From Vallitalea maricola (GTDB lineage Bacteria > Bacillota > Clostridia > Lachnospirales > Vallitaleaceae), in the NCBI RefSeq assembly GCF_036985595.1, contig NZ_BTPU01000027.1, forward strand, positions 137,962 through 201,961: a stretch of DNA of 64,000 nucleotides, read 5' to 3'. Positions 51,598 through 60,192 of this stretch are shown here, piece by piece (the first letter of the stretch is position 1; each line of letters opens with the position of its first letter). The notes beneath the pieces are model-generated. The model was not told the origin of the DNA. It worked only from the letters and a program-made list of their open reading frames with translations, and searched no databases. The position numbers and the translations under genes are program-made.

Positions 51598-51731
51598 AGA
51601 TGTACTGGCACTTTGCTTTTTGCAGATTGTAGCTACTTTTATTAGTTTATAAAAATTTAAGTGGAAAAAATAGTTGAATTAATACATAGTTTGTGCTAAA
51701 ATACTAGTGTTAAACTTTAGGAGGTGTAACC

Positions 51732-51980
51732 GTGGGAGCGTTAATAATAATTGTTGAAATAGTATATTTCATATTATGTTTAGGACTAATTGCTGTAGTG
51801 CTTTTACAAAAAGGAAAAGCTGCAGGATTATCAGGTGCAATTGGTGGAGCTGCTGAAACTTATTGGGGTAAAAACAAGGCTCGTTCTATGGAAGGTAAAT
51901 TAGAAAAATTTACTAGAGTAGGGGCAATACTTTTTATTGTTTTATCTGTAGTATTAAGTTTATTAATTAAATACCAATAA
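51732..51980 (+). CDS. secG: Preprotein translocase subunit SecG
   Basis: The 82 residues with two membrane spans have GALIIIVEIVYFILCLGLIAVVLLQ and then KGKAAGLSGAIGGAAETYW, the SecG signature. It aids SecYE translocation. The start is GTG at 51732 behind TAGGAGG. As in many Firmicutes it precedes rnr, smpB and ssrA. Confidence 0.93.
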   Translation: MGALIIIVEIVYFILCLGLIAVVLLQKGKAAGLSGAIGGAAETYWGKNKARSMEGKLEKFTRVGAILFIVLSVVLSLLIKYQ

Positions 51981-51987
51981 TAAAAGT

Positions 51988-52020
51988 AAAGCACTTTGCA
52001 TCAAAGCAGGGTGTTTTTTT
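51988..52020 (+). terminator. Terminator after secG
   Basis: AGCAC...TGC pairs with GCA...GTGT (51990-52013), with a 2-by-2 internal mismatch, and a run of eight T. Confidence 0.75.
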
Positions 52021-52188
52021 TGCTATAGGAAACTTATACATTTAGTTCCTTCCTATTAGTTTAATTTTATATAAATAATAACAATAAATTTAACAAATAC
52101 TATAAGTAAAAAATATATTAGTTATATATATATAATCTATAATGGGTTATATGAAGATGCTAAAAAAATAAATTTTTGAAGGTGAAAT

Positions 52189-54342
52189 ATGGAAAATACA
52201 TTAGAAGAAAAAAAACAAGTATTGTTGGAGATAATTAATCACACAGATTATAAACCAATGAAGATCAAAGAACTAGGAATACTATTAAGTATTAATGGTG
52301 ATGAAGAAAAAAGAATCATACTAGAAGAAACATTAGAACAATTGATGTCTGAAGGAAAGATCATTAAAACAAAAAGAGGGAAATATGCAAGACCAGAAGC
52401 TGTAAATATGATTATTGGAAAGTTCATTGCTCATGCTAAAGGTTTTGGATTTGTTGAAATAGAGGGTGAAGAGAATGATATCTTTATACCTGCCCCATAT
52501 GTTAATGGTGCTTTTAACAATGATACAGTAGCCATAAAACTTATTAGAAGAGATTCTAAGGGCAAACGTAAAGAGGGAGAAGTAATAAAGATTATCAAGC
52601 GTAATGATAGCGATGTTATAGGAACATACCAAAAAAGTAAAAATTTTGGATTTGTTGTTGCTGATAATAAAAAGTTTACCAAGGATATATTTATTTCTAA
52701 GAACAAGAGTAAAGGAGCAGTATCAGGTCACAAAGTAGTTGTGAAAATCACTGATTGGGGTAATGAAAGAAGAAATCCAGAAGGTGAGATTATTGAGATA
52801 ATCGGACATATTAATGATCCTGGGACAGATATATTATCAATTGTAAAGAGTTATGAATTGCCAATGCAATTTCCAGATGTAGTTATGAACCAGCTTGACT
52901 ATATTCCATCTGAAGTAACAGAAGAAGATAAAGCTGGTAGGTTAGACCTTAGGGAAATTCAAATGGTAACAATAGATGGAGAAGATGCTAAAGATCTAGA
53001 TGATGCAATAACCATTCAAAAAAATGAAGACGGTACTTTTACTCTAGGTGTCCATATAGCTGATGTAACTAACTATGTTACAGAAGGGTCACCCCTTGAT
53101 GTTGAGGCATTAAGAAGAGGTACTAGTGTGTATTTAGTTGATAGGGTAATACCTATGTTGCCACATAAATTATCAAATGGTATTTGCTCTCTTAACATGG
53201 GAACAGACCGTCTAGCACTATCATGTCTTATGGATATTGATAAAAAAGGTAATGTAGTTAATCATAAAATAGCTGAAACACTTATAAATGTAGATAGAAG
53301 AATGACTTATACCAATGTTAGAAAAATCCTATCTGACAAGGACCAGGAAGTTATAAGTGAATATAAGGATTTTGTAAAAATGTTCGAAGAGATGGAAGAA
53401 TTAGCAGCGATTCTTAGAGCTAAGAGAAAGAGAAGAGGTTCTATTGATTTTGATTTTGCTGAAACAAAAGTTATCCTTAATGAGAAAGGTGAACCTATAG
53501 ACATCATTCCTTATGATAGAAATGTGGCTACAAAAATTATTGAAGAGTTCATGTTATTAGCTAATGAAACTATAGCAGAAGATTTTTTTTGGCAGGAACT
53601 TCCTTTTGTATATAGAACCCATGAAGAACCAGATCCAGAAAGACTTGCAACTCTTGCTTCTTTCATTCACAATTTTGGTTACAATATAAAAGGCGAAGGA
53701 GAAATACATCCTAAGGAAATTCAAAAACTATTAATTGAAATTGAAGGAAAGCCTGAAGAAGCTATTATCAGCAGATTAGCTCTACGCTCAATGAAACGAG
53801 CTTGTTATACAGTAACAGGTGATGGGCATTACGGTCTTGCAACCAAATACTACACTCATTTTACTTCACCTATTAGAAGATATCCGGACTTACAGATACA
53901 CAGAATTATTAAAGAAAATCTAAATGGTAAAATGGAAGAAAAAAGAATCAGGCATTATAATGCTATATTGCCTAATGTTGCAAAACAAACATCTGAAACA
54001 GAAAGAACCGCTGAAGAGGCAGAAAGAGAAACTATAAAACTTAAAAAAGTTCAATATATGGAAAAACATATAGGTGAAAAATTCGAAGGGGTTATCTCTG
54101 GTGTAACCGCTTGGGGCTTATATGTAGAATTGCCTAACACTGTTGAAGGACTTGTTCATGTTACTACTTTAGATGATGATTATTATATTTTTGATGAAAA
54201 GAAACATATTTTCATAGGTGAGCGAACAAGTAAGATATATAGAATGGGTGAACCTGTTAAGATAGCAGTTCTAAGTGTAAACAAAGTGGAGAGAACTATT
54301 GATTTTGAATTAGTTAATGAAGATACAGAGGAAGAAGAATAG
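52189..54342 (+). CDS. rnr: Ribonuclease R
   Basis: The 717-residue 3'-5' exonuclease has an N-terminal winged helix (about 5-60), two cold-shock domains, and the RNB catalytic domain with DGEDAKDLDDAITIQ (metal aspartates). The C-terminus is an S1 domain (GVISGVTAWGLYVELPNTVE). It degrades structured RNA and works with tmRNA-SmpB, whose genes follow. The start follows AAGGTG. Unlike E. coli RNase R it lacks a long basic tail. Confidence 0.96.
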   Translation: MENTLEEKKQVLLEIINHTDYKPMKIKELGILLSINGDEEKRIILEETLEQLMSEGKIIKTKRGKYARPEAVNMIIGKFIAHAKGFGFVEIEGEENDIFIPAPYVNGAFNNDTVAIKLIRRDSKGKRKEGEVIKIIKRNDSDVIGTYQKSKNFGFVVADNKKFTKDIFISKNKSKGAVSGHKVVVKITDWGNERRNPEGEIIEIIGHINDPGTDILSIVKSYELPMQFPDVVMNQLDYIPSEVTEEDKAGRLDLREIQMVTIDGEDAKDLDDAITIQKNEDGTFTLGVHIADVTNYVTEGSPLDVEALRRGTSVYLVDRVIPMLPHKLSNGICSLNMGTDRLALSCLMDIDKKGNVVNHKIAETLINVDRRMTYTNVRKILSDKDQEVISEYKDFVKMFEEMEELAAILRAKRKRRGSIDFDFAETKVILNEKGEPIDIIPYDRNVATKIIEEFMLLANETIAEDFFWQELPFVYRTHEEPDPERLATLASFIHNFGYNIKGEGEIHPKEIQKLLIEIEGKPEEAIISRLALRSMKRACYTVTGDGHYGLATKYYTHFTSPIRRYPDLQIHRIIKENLNGKMEEKRIRHYNAILPNVAKQTSETERTAEEAERETIKLKKVQYMEKHIGEKFEGVISGVTAWGLYVELPNTVEGLVHVTTLDDDYYIFDEKKHIFIGERTSKIYRMGEPVKIAVLSVNKVERTIDFELVNEDTEEEE

Positions 54343-54423
54343 AAAATCATTACAAAATGTGAAAAAATTGTCCAAAGTATATATAAAATAACATTTAAGA
54401 TATAAATTTCATCATCACATTAC

Positions 54424-54451
54424 TTGCAATAATTATAATTTATGTTATAAT
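54424..54451 (+). promoter_or_regulatory. Promoter of smpB
   Basis: TTGCAA (54424-54429), 16 bases and TATAAT (54446-54451), 31 bases before the smpB start. Confidence 0.75.
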
Positions 54452-54482
54452 ATATCTCACGGCAAGTAATGGTGGTGATATT

Positions 54483-54944
54483 ATGGCAAGTAATTATAAA
54501 TTAATAGCACAAAATAAAAAAGCAAGGCATGATTATTTTATTGAAGATACTTATGAGGCAGGTATTGTTCTTGTAGGTACTGAGGTAAAATCCCTTAGAA
54601 TGGGTAAATGCAGTATTAAAGAAAGTTTTATAAAAAATGTTGATGGTGAGTTATTTATTTTGAATATGCATATTAGTCCTTATGAAAAAGGTAACATATT
54701 TAATAAAGACCCACTTAGAACAAGAAAACTTTTATTGAATCATTATGAAATCAATAAGATACAAGGTGCTGTTACAACCAAAGGTTATACTATTGTTCCA
54801 ATAAAAGTCTATCTAAAAGGTGGTCTTATGAAAATGGAAATTGGTATAGCAAAAGGTAAGAAAAAATATGACAAACGCCAAGATATTGCTAAGAAAGACC
54901 AACGTCGTGAAGCAGAAAAAAGATTCAAAGTCAGTAACCTGTAA
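54483..54944 (+). CDS. smpB: SsrA-binding protein SmpB
   Basis: The 153-residue protein has KKARHDYFIEDTYEAGIVL, GTEVKSLRMGKCSIKESF and a basic C-terminal tail (KGKKKYDKRQDIAKKDQRR) that mimics the codon-anticodon helix in stalled ribosomes. It binds tmRNA, encoded 85 bases downstream. Confidence 0.97.
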   Translation: MASNYKLIAQNKKARHDYFIEDTYEAGIVLVGTEVKSLRMGKCSIKESFIKNVDGELFILNMHISPYEKGNIFNKDPLRTRKLLLNHYEINKIQGAVTTKGYTIVPIKVYLKGGLMKMEIGIAKGKKKYDKRQDIAKKDQRREAEKRFKVSNL

Positions 54945-55029
54945 TAAATCCTAGTTAATAATTAAAGATTCTAAGCTTACTGATCATTTTATATGAATGT
55001 TGTAGCAGAAAATCTTAATTATCATATAC

Positions 55030-55389
55030 GGGGGTGTACTGGTTTCGACGGGGACATCAGAAGTACGAGCAGCCATTCGCAGATCACTGGGCCTGCGTCA
55101 TCAACCTGGTAAATTAAATTAAACGCAGACGAAAATAATAATAATTTCGCATTTGCTGCCTAATTAGGTAGCTGTCTCACCTTAGTGACCCGTAGCTAGG
55201 GCTGAGGCACCAAAAGTAACGGGGAACTTCACTTCCAAAGCTTTGAGGGAGAGGAAGACACTATGAAGCTACTGAAGTCTAAAGCCTGTCGTTAGGCGTT
55301 AGATGGAGGGAATGTCAAAATAGCGACTGTAATGGGAGATACTCGGATGGATGGGTTTTCGGACAGGGGTTCGACTCCCCTCACCTCCA
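55030..55389 (+). ncRNA. ssrA: Transfer-messenger RNA
   Basis: The acceptor stem pairs GGGGGTG (55030-55036) with CACCTCC (55382-55388). The T-arm sequence GGTTCGACTCC lies near the 3' end, and CTGGTTTCGACGGGGAC is at the 5' end. The tag frame at 55125-55163 reads ADENNNNFAFAA then TAA. Pseudoknot-rich sequence lies between. CCA is not encoded after the discriminator A (55389). It rescues stalled ribosomes with SmpB. Confidence 0.96.
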
Positions 55390-55395
55390 CTATTT

Positions 55396-55428
55396 AAATC
55401 CACGACAGGAAAATGTCGTGGATTTTTT
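55396..55428 (+). terminator. Terminator of tmRNA
   Basis: AAATCCACGACA (55396-55407) and TGTCGTGGATTT (55414-55425) form a perfect 12-bp stem with T tail. Confidence 0.92.
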
Positions 55429-55531
55429 ATATATTTGTAAGAAAAGAGAATATATCAGAAAATCATAACCAGAAAAGCACTTCGGTTTCATTGTTCTTTT
55501 GTGCCTTTCGTAGAAAGGAATGGTCTTAATA

Positions 55532-56473
55532 ATGAAAGATTTGAAAGTAATATTTATGGGGACACCTGAATTTAGTGTAAATGTACTTAATAGCTTAATT
55601 CGTAATACTAATGTAATAGCAGTAGTAACTAAACCAGATAAGTTAGTTGGGAGAAAACAAGTATTGACAGAATCAGCTGTAAAAAAGGTCGCACTTGAAA
55701 ACAATATAAAATTAATACAATCAACTAAAATAAGAAACGAATATCAAAGTGTAATAGATTTAAATACTGATATCATTATAACTTGTGCATATGGTCAATT
55801 TCTCCCAAAAGAAATTTTAGATTATCCTAAATATGGTTGTATAAATGTTCATGCATCACTTCTTCCAAAATTAAGAGGAGGAGCACCTATTCATAGAGCG
55901 ATTATTGATGGATATACCACTACAGGTATAACCATAATGTATATGGGTCAAAAAATGGATAATGGTGATATAATAAGCCAAAAAAGCATTGAAATAGAAA
56001 AAACTGATAATGTAGGTACGTTACATGATAAATTAAGCCTTTTAGGTGCAGAATTATTAATAGAAACATTACCAAATATTATAAGTGGACAGATAAATAG
56101 AATAGTCCAAAATGAAGAAGAAGTAACATTTGGTTATAATATATCAAGAGAAGATGAACATATAGATTTTAATAAAACAAAAATAGAAGTACTTAACAAA
56201 ATAAGAGGGCTTAATCCATGGCCATCATCTTATGCAATTTTAGATAATGTAGAAATAAAAATATACGAAGCTATTATAGGTGAAGATATTTATAAAGAAA
56301 AATCAAATGGGGAAATAGTAAAAGTATACAAGGATGGAATAGTAATTAAAGTATCTGATGGGGAGATTATTTTAAAAACAATAAAACCTTCAGGTAATAA
56401 AAAAATGAGTGTGAAAGATTATCTTAATGGTTATAAAGAAAAAAACAATCTAATTGGTAAGGTATTCAGGTGA
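55532..56473 (+). CDS. fmt: Methionyl-tRNA formyltransferase
   Basis: The 313-residue enzyme formylates initiator Met-tRNA. The formyltransferase domain starts KVIFMGTPEFSVNVLN. Catalytic Asn/His are in INVHASLLPKLRGGAPIHRA and Asp in MGQKMDNGDI. The C-terminal OB-like tRNA domain begins after IRGLNPWPSSY. ATG 55532 is used since AAAGGA lies 12 bases before; ATG 55520 abuts it. The usual partner def is not here, so this could be a second or relocated copy. The 5' region 55440-55530 could fold into a weak hairpin (GAAAAGCAC/GTGCCTTTC). Confidence 0.9.
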   Translation: MKDLKVIFMGTPEFSVNVLNSLIRNTNVIAVVTKPDKLVGRKQVLTESAVKKVALENNIKLIQSTKIRNEYQSVIDLNTDIIITCAYGQFLPKEILDYPKYGCINVHASLLPKLRGGAPIHRAIIDGYTTTGITIMYMGQKMDNGDIISQKSIEIEKTDNVGTLHDKLSLLGAELLIETLPNIISGQINRIVQNEEEVTFGYNISREDEHIDFNKTKIEVLNKIRGLNPWPSSYAILDNVEIKIYEAIIGEDIYKEKSNGEIVKVYKDGIVIKVSDGEIILKTIKPSGNKKMSVKDYLNGYKEKNNLIGKVFR

Positions 56474-56543
56474 TTTATGAGTAGTTCCTCATGAAGTATA
56501 GCAATTTGTGTGTGGTTATCGGTTGGTAAATATTAATAAAATA

Positions 56544-56585
56544 ATAATAGGGTAAAGGTACAAACCTTAAACCCTATTTTTTTAA
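56544..56585. terminator. Bidirectional terminator between fmt and the XRE gene
   Basis: AATAGGGT..AAGG (56546-56558) pairs with CCTT..ACCCTATT (56565-56578), with T-runs on both strands. It serves the convergent fmt and XRE genes; the XRE stop codon (56576-56574) lies inside the stem. Confidence 0.8.
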
Positions 56586-56924
56586 TTTCTCTTTTTTCAA
56601 TTCTTGAATTTCTAATATATGATTAATTTCGCTCATAGCTATTTTTTTGTTGATTTCAGTCAAATCATCATATATATCAAGTAATGTTTTTTTATCATCG
56701 CTTAATGTTGAATTTTCATCACCTGTAAGGATATACGTAATTGGTAGCTTGTAATTACGATATAATGGAATAAGAGTTTTTCCAGATGGAATAGTTTTAT
56801 TTGTTTCTATATCACTTATAGTACTAGCTCTTACTCCTGTATCTTTGCTGATTTGAGTAGATGATAACTTTTGTTCTTGTCTCCATTTTTTGAAACGTTC
56901 ACCTATGCCACTAATAGTAATAAT
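56574..56924 (-). CDS. XRE-family HTH regulator with no standard start codon
   Basis: A minus-strand frame of about 116 codons reads IGERFKKWRQEQKLSSTQIS, KDTGVRASTISDIETNKTIP, SGKTLIPLYRNYKLPITYIL and a charged helical tail (IQELKKEKLKK). This is a clear Cro/C1-type helix-turn-helix with the usual Q-I-S-K-x-T-G-V and S-T-I-S-x-I-E positions. AAAGGAG (56931-56925) stands in the right place, but the codons after it are ATT, ATT, ACT, ATT; no ATG, GTG or TTG occurs before the domain. Initiation at ATT (56924, 56921 or 56915) or a start-codon mutation would explain this. It faces a small divergent gene whose promoter contains candidate operators. Confidence 0.7.
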   Translation of the reverse strand: MITISGIGERFKKWRQEQKLSSTQISKDTGVRASTISDIETNKTIPSGKTLIPLYRNYKLPITYILTGDENSTLSDDKKTLLDIYDDLTEINKKIAMSEINHILEIQELKKEKLKK

Positions 56925-56948
56925 CTCCTTTCTCTATAATTCATAAGA

Positions 56949-56994
56949 AAATCCGTAAATTAGTATTGACACAATCGGAAATCCGTAGTATTAT
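56949..56994 (+). promoter_or_regulatory. Promoter with repeated AAATCCGTA sites, likely XRE operators
   Basis: TTGACA (56966-56971), 17 bases and TATTAT (56989-56994) drive the plus strand. AAATCCGTA occurs at 56949-56957 and 56979-56987, 30 bases apart. The second is part of the palindrome-like CGGAAATCCG between -35 and -10. The divergent XRE protein is the probable binder. Confidence 0.6.
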
Positions 56995-57164
56995 ATATAG
57001 TATAGTAATTAATTAATAAATTCTTATTTGTATTATATCATATCTAATTATTTAGTGAAACCGTTCTAAACCCTCACTTCTAAAAAATATTTATTATTGC
57101 ATGAATTTTGTACAATTGTAAATGTATTATAAAATATTTAAATTAACAAGGGGTGATGTATATT

Positions 57165-57371
57165 ATGGAAGTAGGTTCAATTGAAGAACTAGAAGCTATG
57201 TGTCATTTCATCGATTGCTGCTATTATTTTATTAAACAAGTTAAATTATATATAGATAGTACTTTTTTTACTACAGAAGATAGTAGAGAGCTTATAATTA
57301 GTATTAATTTGTTGAAGAATTTGATTTTTAAATGTGCTAATAAAATTATTTTGGGTATAAGTTATGACTAA
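57165..57371 (+). CDS. Small hypothetical protein, target of the XRE promoter
   Basis: The protein is 68 residues, starting at ATG 57165 eight bases after AAGGGGTGAT. The sequence MEVGSIEELEAMCHFIDCCY is followed by helical segments with alternating hydrophobic residues and three cysteines; there is no recognisable domain. It is the first gene under the promoter with AAATCCGTA sites and ends before a terminator at 57402. I do not recognise it. Confidence 0.6.
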   Translation: MEVGSIEELEAMCHFIDCCYYFIKQVKLYIDSTFFTTEDSRELIISINLLKNLIFKCANKIILGISYD

Positions 57372-57401
57372 AATAGTTATTAAGATATAGAATTTTTTAC
57401 A

Positions 57402-57434
57402 GAGCTTTCTTCACTACTAGGAGAAAGCTTTATT
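57402..57434 (+). terminator. Terminator after the small gene
   Basis: AGCTTTCT (57403-57410) and AGAAAGCT (57422-57429) form a perfect 8-bp stem, with a short T-rich tail. Confidence 0.6.
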
Positions 57435-57502
57435 GATTATTATTAAATTATCTGTTAATATTAACTGGTAATATCGGGAAAATATTTTAAAGGAGAGATT
57501 GG

Positions 57503-57904
57503 ATGAAACTAAATAAGTTATTAATAACAAGTATCCTAATTCTTTCAGCGGCTATAATTTTTGGTTCTGTTTGGATAGGAAATGCTATAAAAAGTAAAAA
57601 CAAAGAGTGTGATAGTAAAGTAGGTAATGAAGCACAAGAGTTAAAAAGTCAGGTAGACAGCTTGAATATTTCTGACAAAGCATTATTAACAGAGCAAGAG
57701 GTTGCCCAATATTTAGGTATCCCTCAAGATAAGCTTAATATAATATTACAGAAAGAAAAGATAGAGAGACAAAAACTGAGTACCTACGATACTTATAGAT
57801 ATATGCCTTATATTGAAATTGATGATGAAAAATATTTTTTGAAAAATGAAGTAGATGAATGGTTACTATATCATTCAAGTAATAGAAGTAAATTTAATAC
57901 ATAG
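57503..57904 (+). CDS. Membrane-anchored protein with excisionase/HTH_17-like domain
   Basis: The 133 residues begin with a positively charged end and one hydrophobic helix (LLITSILILSAAIIFGSVWI), then a charged spacer with possible coiled coil (EAQELKSQVDSLN). The domain LLTEQEVAQYLGIPQDKLNI...YIEIDDEKYFLKNEVDEWLL follows, in the pattern of MerR/excisionase-like HTH_17. The positive-inside rule puts the HTH-like domain outside the cell, where DNA binding is unlikely. The domain may be a repurposed fold. Neighbours give no further clue. Confidence 0.6.
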   Translation: MKLNKLLITSILILSAAIIFGSVWIGNAIKSKNKECDSKVGNEAQELKSQVDSLNISDKALLTEQEVAQYLGIPQDKLNIILQKEKIERQKLSTYDTYRYMPYIEIDDEKYFLKNEVDEWLLYHSSNRSKFNT

Positions 57905-58021
57905 TCTTATAATTGATTAAAGCACTGATTAATACATACTGAAAATTAAAACCAATAGATTACAATAATAAAATTTGATAATATTAGTATATTAACAGTA
58001 TTAATGAATAGGAGAAATTCA

Positions 58022-58813
58022 ATGATTTCAATATCAACCTGTTTCAATTATAATGTACCATTACATAAGCAATTAGAAATGATAAAAAATGCCAGATTTG
58101 AATACGTATCGATAAGTAGTAATTATAATCATAATGGATTACTATATAATCCAGATAGATTGATTAAATTAATTGATAAATATAACTTGAAAGTTGATAC
58201 AATTCATGGCTGTGTAGCTAATAATCCAGAGGCATTCAGCATACTGAAAAAATGTTCAGAGGTAGCTTATCGATTGGGGGCTAGTGTAGTAGTAATACAT
58301 CCATGCGATTTTTTTATTACTAAAGATAAAGTTGAATCAAAATATGAAGTATTAATGAATCTATGTGAAAAAATTATTCCAATAGCAAAAACTTATAATA
58401 TTAAATATGCTATTGAAAATTTACATCCAGATGGTGCAACAGATGTATTAAAAATGGCATTAGATAAGTTAGATACAAACTATTTTGGTATGTGTTATGA
58501 CATTACCCATGCACAAATAGATGGACCACGTAAATGTAATTTGATAGAATCATATGGTGATAAGATAATTGCTGTTCACATATCAGATAGGATTAAAGAA
58601 TTTGTTGACCATGTAGTACCAGGTGAAGGATTTATTGATTTTGATTATATGTTAAAAAAATTAGCTCAAATAAGTTATTACAAGCCATTACTAATGGAAG
58701 TGTTAACAGATCACACTTCTTATAAGGAACCAGAACAATTATTAAGTATGACATATAAATCAGGTTTGGAATTGGTACAAAAGTTGGCAAGCCTTCGAAT
58801 TAAATATAATTAA
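58022..58813 (+). CDS. Sugar phosphate isomerase/epimerase-type TIM barrel protein
   Basis: The 263-residue protein is of the AP-endonuclease-2/xylose isomerase-like fold. It has DTIHGCVANN, VVIHPCDFF, YAIENLHPDG (metal Glu), MCYDITHAQIDG (Asp, His) and IAVHISDRI, then LMEVLTDH with the last Glu. These ligands suggest an active metal-dependent isomerase or epimerase. The substrate is unknown and no sugar genes are near. ATG 58022 follows AGGAG by nine bases, while ATG 58004 has no site. Confidence 0.82.
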   Translation: MISISTCFNYNVPLHKQLEMIKNARFEYVSISSNYNHNGLLYNPDRLIKLIDKYNLKVDTIHGCVANNPEAFSILKKCSEVAYRLGASVVVIHPCDFFITKDKVESKYEVLMNLCEKIIPIAKTYNIKYAIENLHPDGATDVLKMALDKLDTNYFGMCYDITHAQIDGPRKCNLIESYGDKIIAVHISDRIKEFVDHVVPGEGFIDFDYMLKKLAQISYYKPLLMEVLTDHTSYKEPEQLLSMTYKSGLELVQKLASLRIKYN

Positions 58814-58971
58814 CTTGATATATCACATATTTATAATATAAACCATAATTGACAAAGAGTATAACAAAAACTTGTCTTATTTTGCGAATTTTATATTCAA
58901 CAATTTACAAAAAATTCACATGCTAAATGTTAATATATTAATGTATTAATCAAAAATGAAAGGAGGATTTT

Positions 58972-59310
58972 ATGAGTAAAAAGATAGTAGCATTATTTCT
59001 AGTGATGGGAGTTATATTAACATTTAGTCAAAATACTTATGCAAAAGACACAATGAATAATTCTAAGAATAATATGGTTTTAACTGAATCAATTGGACAA
59101 GAATTTATATCAGATGGATATGTATATGGTGATAACGTATATTTTAGAGAAGAACCAAATTCATCTTCAGCTATATTAGGAGTGTTTGATAAAGGAGAAA
59201 GAGTAGCTTATTATGGTAATGACGGAGCTTATCAGTATATATATAGATATAAGACAGGACAATTTGGATATGTTCATTTCAGGTATCTATATTTTGTTAA
59301 CGAGTACTAA
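58972..59310 (+). CDS. Secreted SH3-like (SH3b) protein
   Basis: The 112 residues have a signal peptide (MSKKIVALFLVMGVILTFSQ, cleavage near TYA-KD) and one bacterial SH3 domain: GYVYGDNVYFREEPNSSSAI, LGVFDKGERVAYYG, GYVHFRYLYF. These domains usually bind wall peptides or other extracellular partners. No catalytic domain is attached. AAAGGAGG precedes the ATG and a strong terminator follows, so it is monocistronic. Confidence 0.8.
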   Translation: MSKKIVALFLVMGVILTFSQNTYAKDTMNNSKNNMVLTESIGQEFISDGYVYGDNVYFREEPNSSSAILGVFDKGERVAYYGNDGAYQYIYRYKTGQFGYVHFRYLYFVNEY

Positions 59311-59332
59311 GAACTGATTAATACATAATTCA

Positions 59333-59378
59333 AAATAAGCCTATAACTATAATTTTTTTGGTTATAGGCTTATTTTTA
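59333..59378 (+). terminator. Terminator after the SH3 gene
   Basis: Arms 59333-59347 and 59361-59375 (AATAAGCCTATAAC / GTTATAGGCTTATT) are perfect, followed by T. Confidence 0.9.
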
Positions 59379-59560
59379 TGTAATATTATTTAACTATATC
59401 GTAATTAATTAAGAAAGGTATAATTATAATCAATGAAATAAATTAAGGATATAGGTGTTTGCATATAAATAAATAATTTGATATTATAAAATAAGATAAT
59501 TTTATAGCTAAATAAAATATTTATTTAATTATCTAATATAACTTGAAAGGAGAATAAAAG

Positions 59561-60001
59561 ATGGAAAATGTACGTATTTATGAAATACCTGCTTGCAAAA
59601 TGGTTTCTTCTCAAGTAGGAATGTTTGGGGATGGTAAACTTGAGAAATTTGATGAATGGTTCAGTACTTTACCAAGACCTATGTTCCCAAAAGATTTTTT
59701 GTGGTATGACGAGAAAAAAGGTGGTTTTGTATGGTATTACATTTACAGTGAAGACATGACTATACCTAATGAATTTGAAATTATTGATTTCCCTGGAGGA
59801 CTATATGCTGTTGCTTCAGATATTGATGGACAGGATAATTCTAAGGTATTAAATGAAATAAAAGAATTTATCAAAGAAAAAGACTGTTTTGACGAAGATT
59901 TGACTAGAGCATATTTGGGTAATATAATAACTCCACCATCAGCAAATACAGCTATGGGATATAACCAAATGGATTATTATGTACCAATTAAAATTGTATA
60001 A
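59561..60001 (+). CDS. GyrI-like effector-binding domain protein
   Basis: The 146-residue stand-alone domain has IYEIPACKMVSSQVGMFGDG, ending with MGYNQMDYYVPIKIV. It is of the GyrI/SOUL-type fold found as the ligand-binding part of AraC and MerR multidrug regulators. By itself it may bind small hydrophobic or charged molecules. A related domain is fused to AraC at 62928-63782. GAAAGGAG precedes the start. Confidence 0.75.
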   Translation: MENVRIYEIPACKMVSSQVGMFGDGKLEKFDEWFSTLPRPMFPKDFLWYDEKKGGFVWYYIYSEDMTIPNEFEIIDFPGGLYAVASDIDGQDNSKVLNEIKEFIKEKDCFDEDLTRAYLGNIITPPSANTAMGYNQMDYYVPIKIV

Positions 60002-60192
60002 TTAATAAAATTAATTCTTTAAAATATCTATTTTTAAGCACATAATATAACCCTATCTAAAATCATAAGCTGAATATTATCTTATCTATTACTCAAAGTT
60101 AGATTATTAGCTTAAGAACAATTTCAATTTATTTCCCAAAATAGATGTAAATAAAAGTATCCATAATTCTTAATTCATTAAGGAGGAAGGAA

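Noticed and set aside
56474..57164. Prophage or toxin-antitoxin module around the XRE gene
   Set aside because: Only one regulator and one unrecognised small gene are present; no integrase, phage gene or toxin domain is visible.
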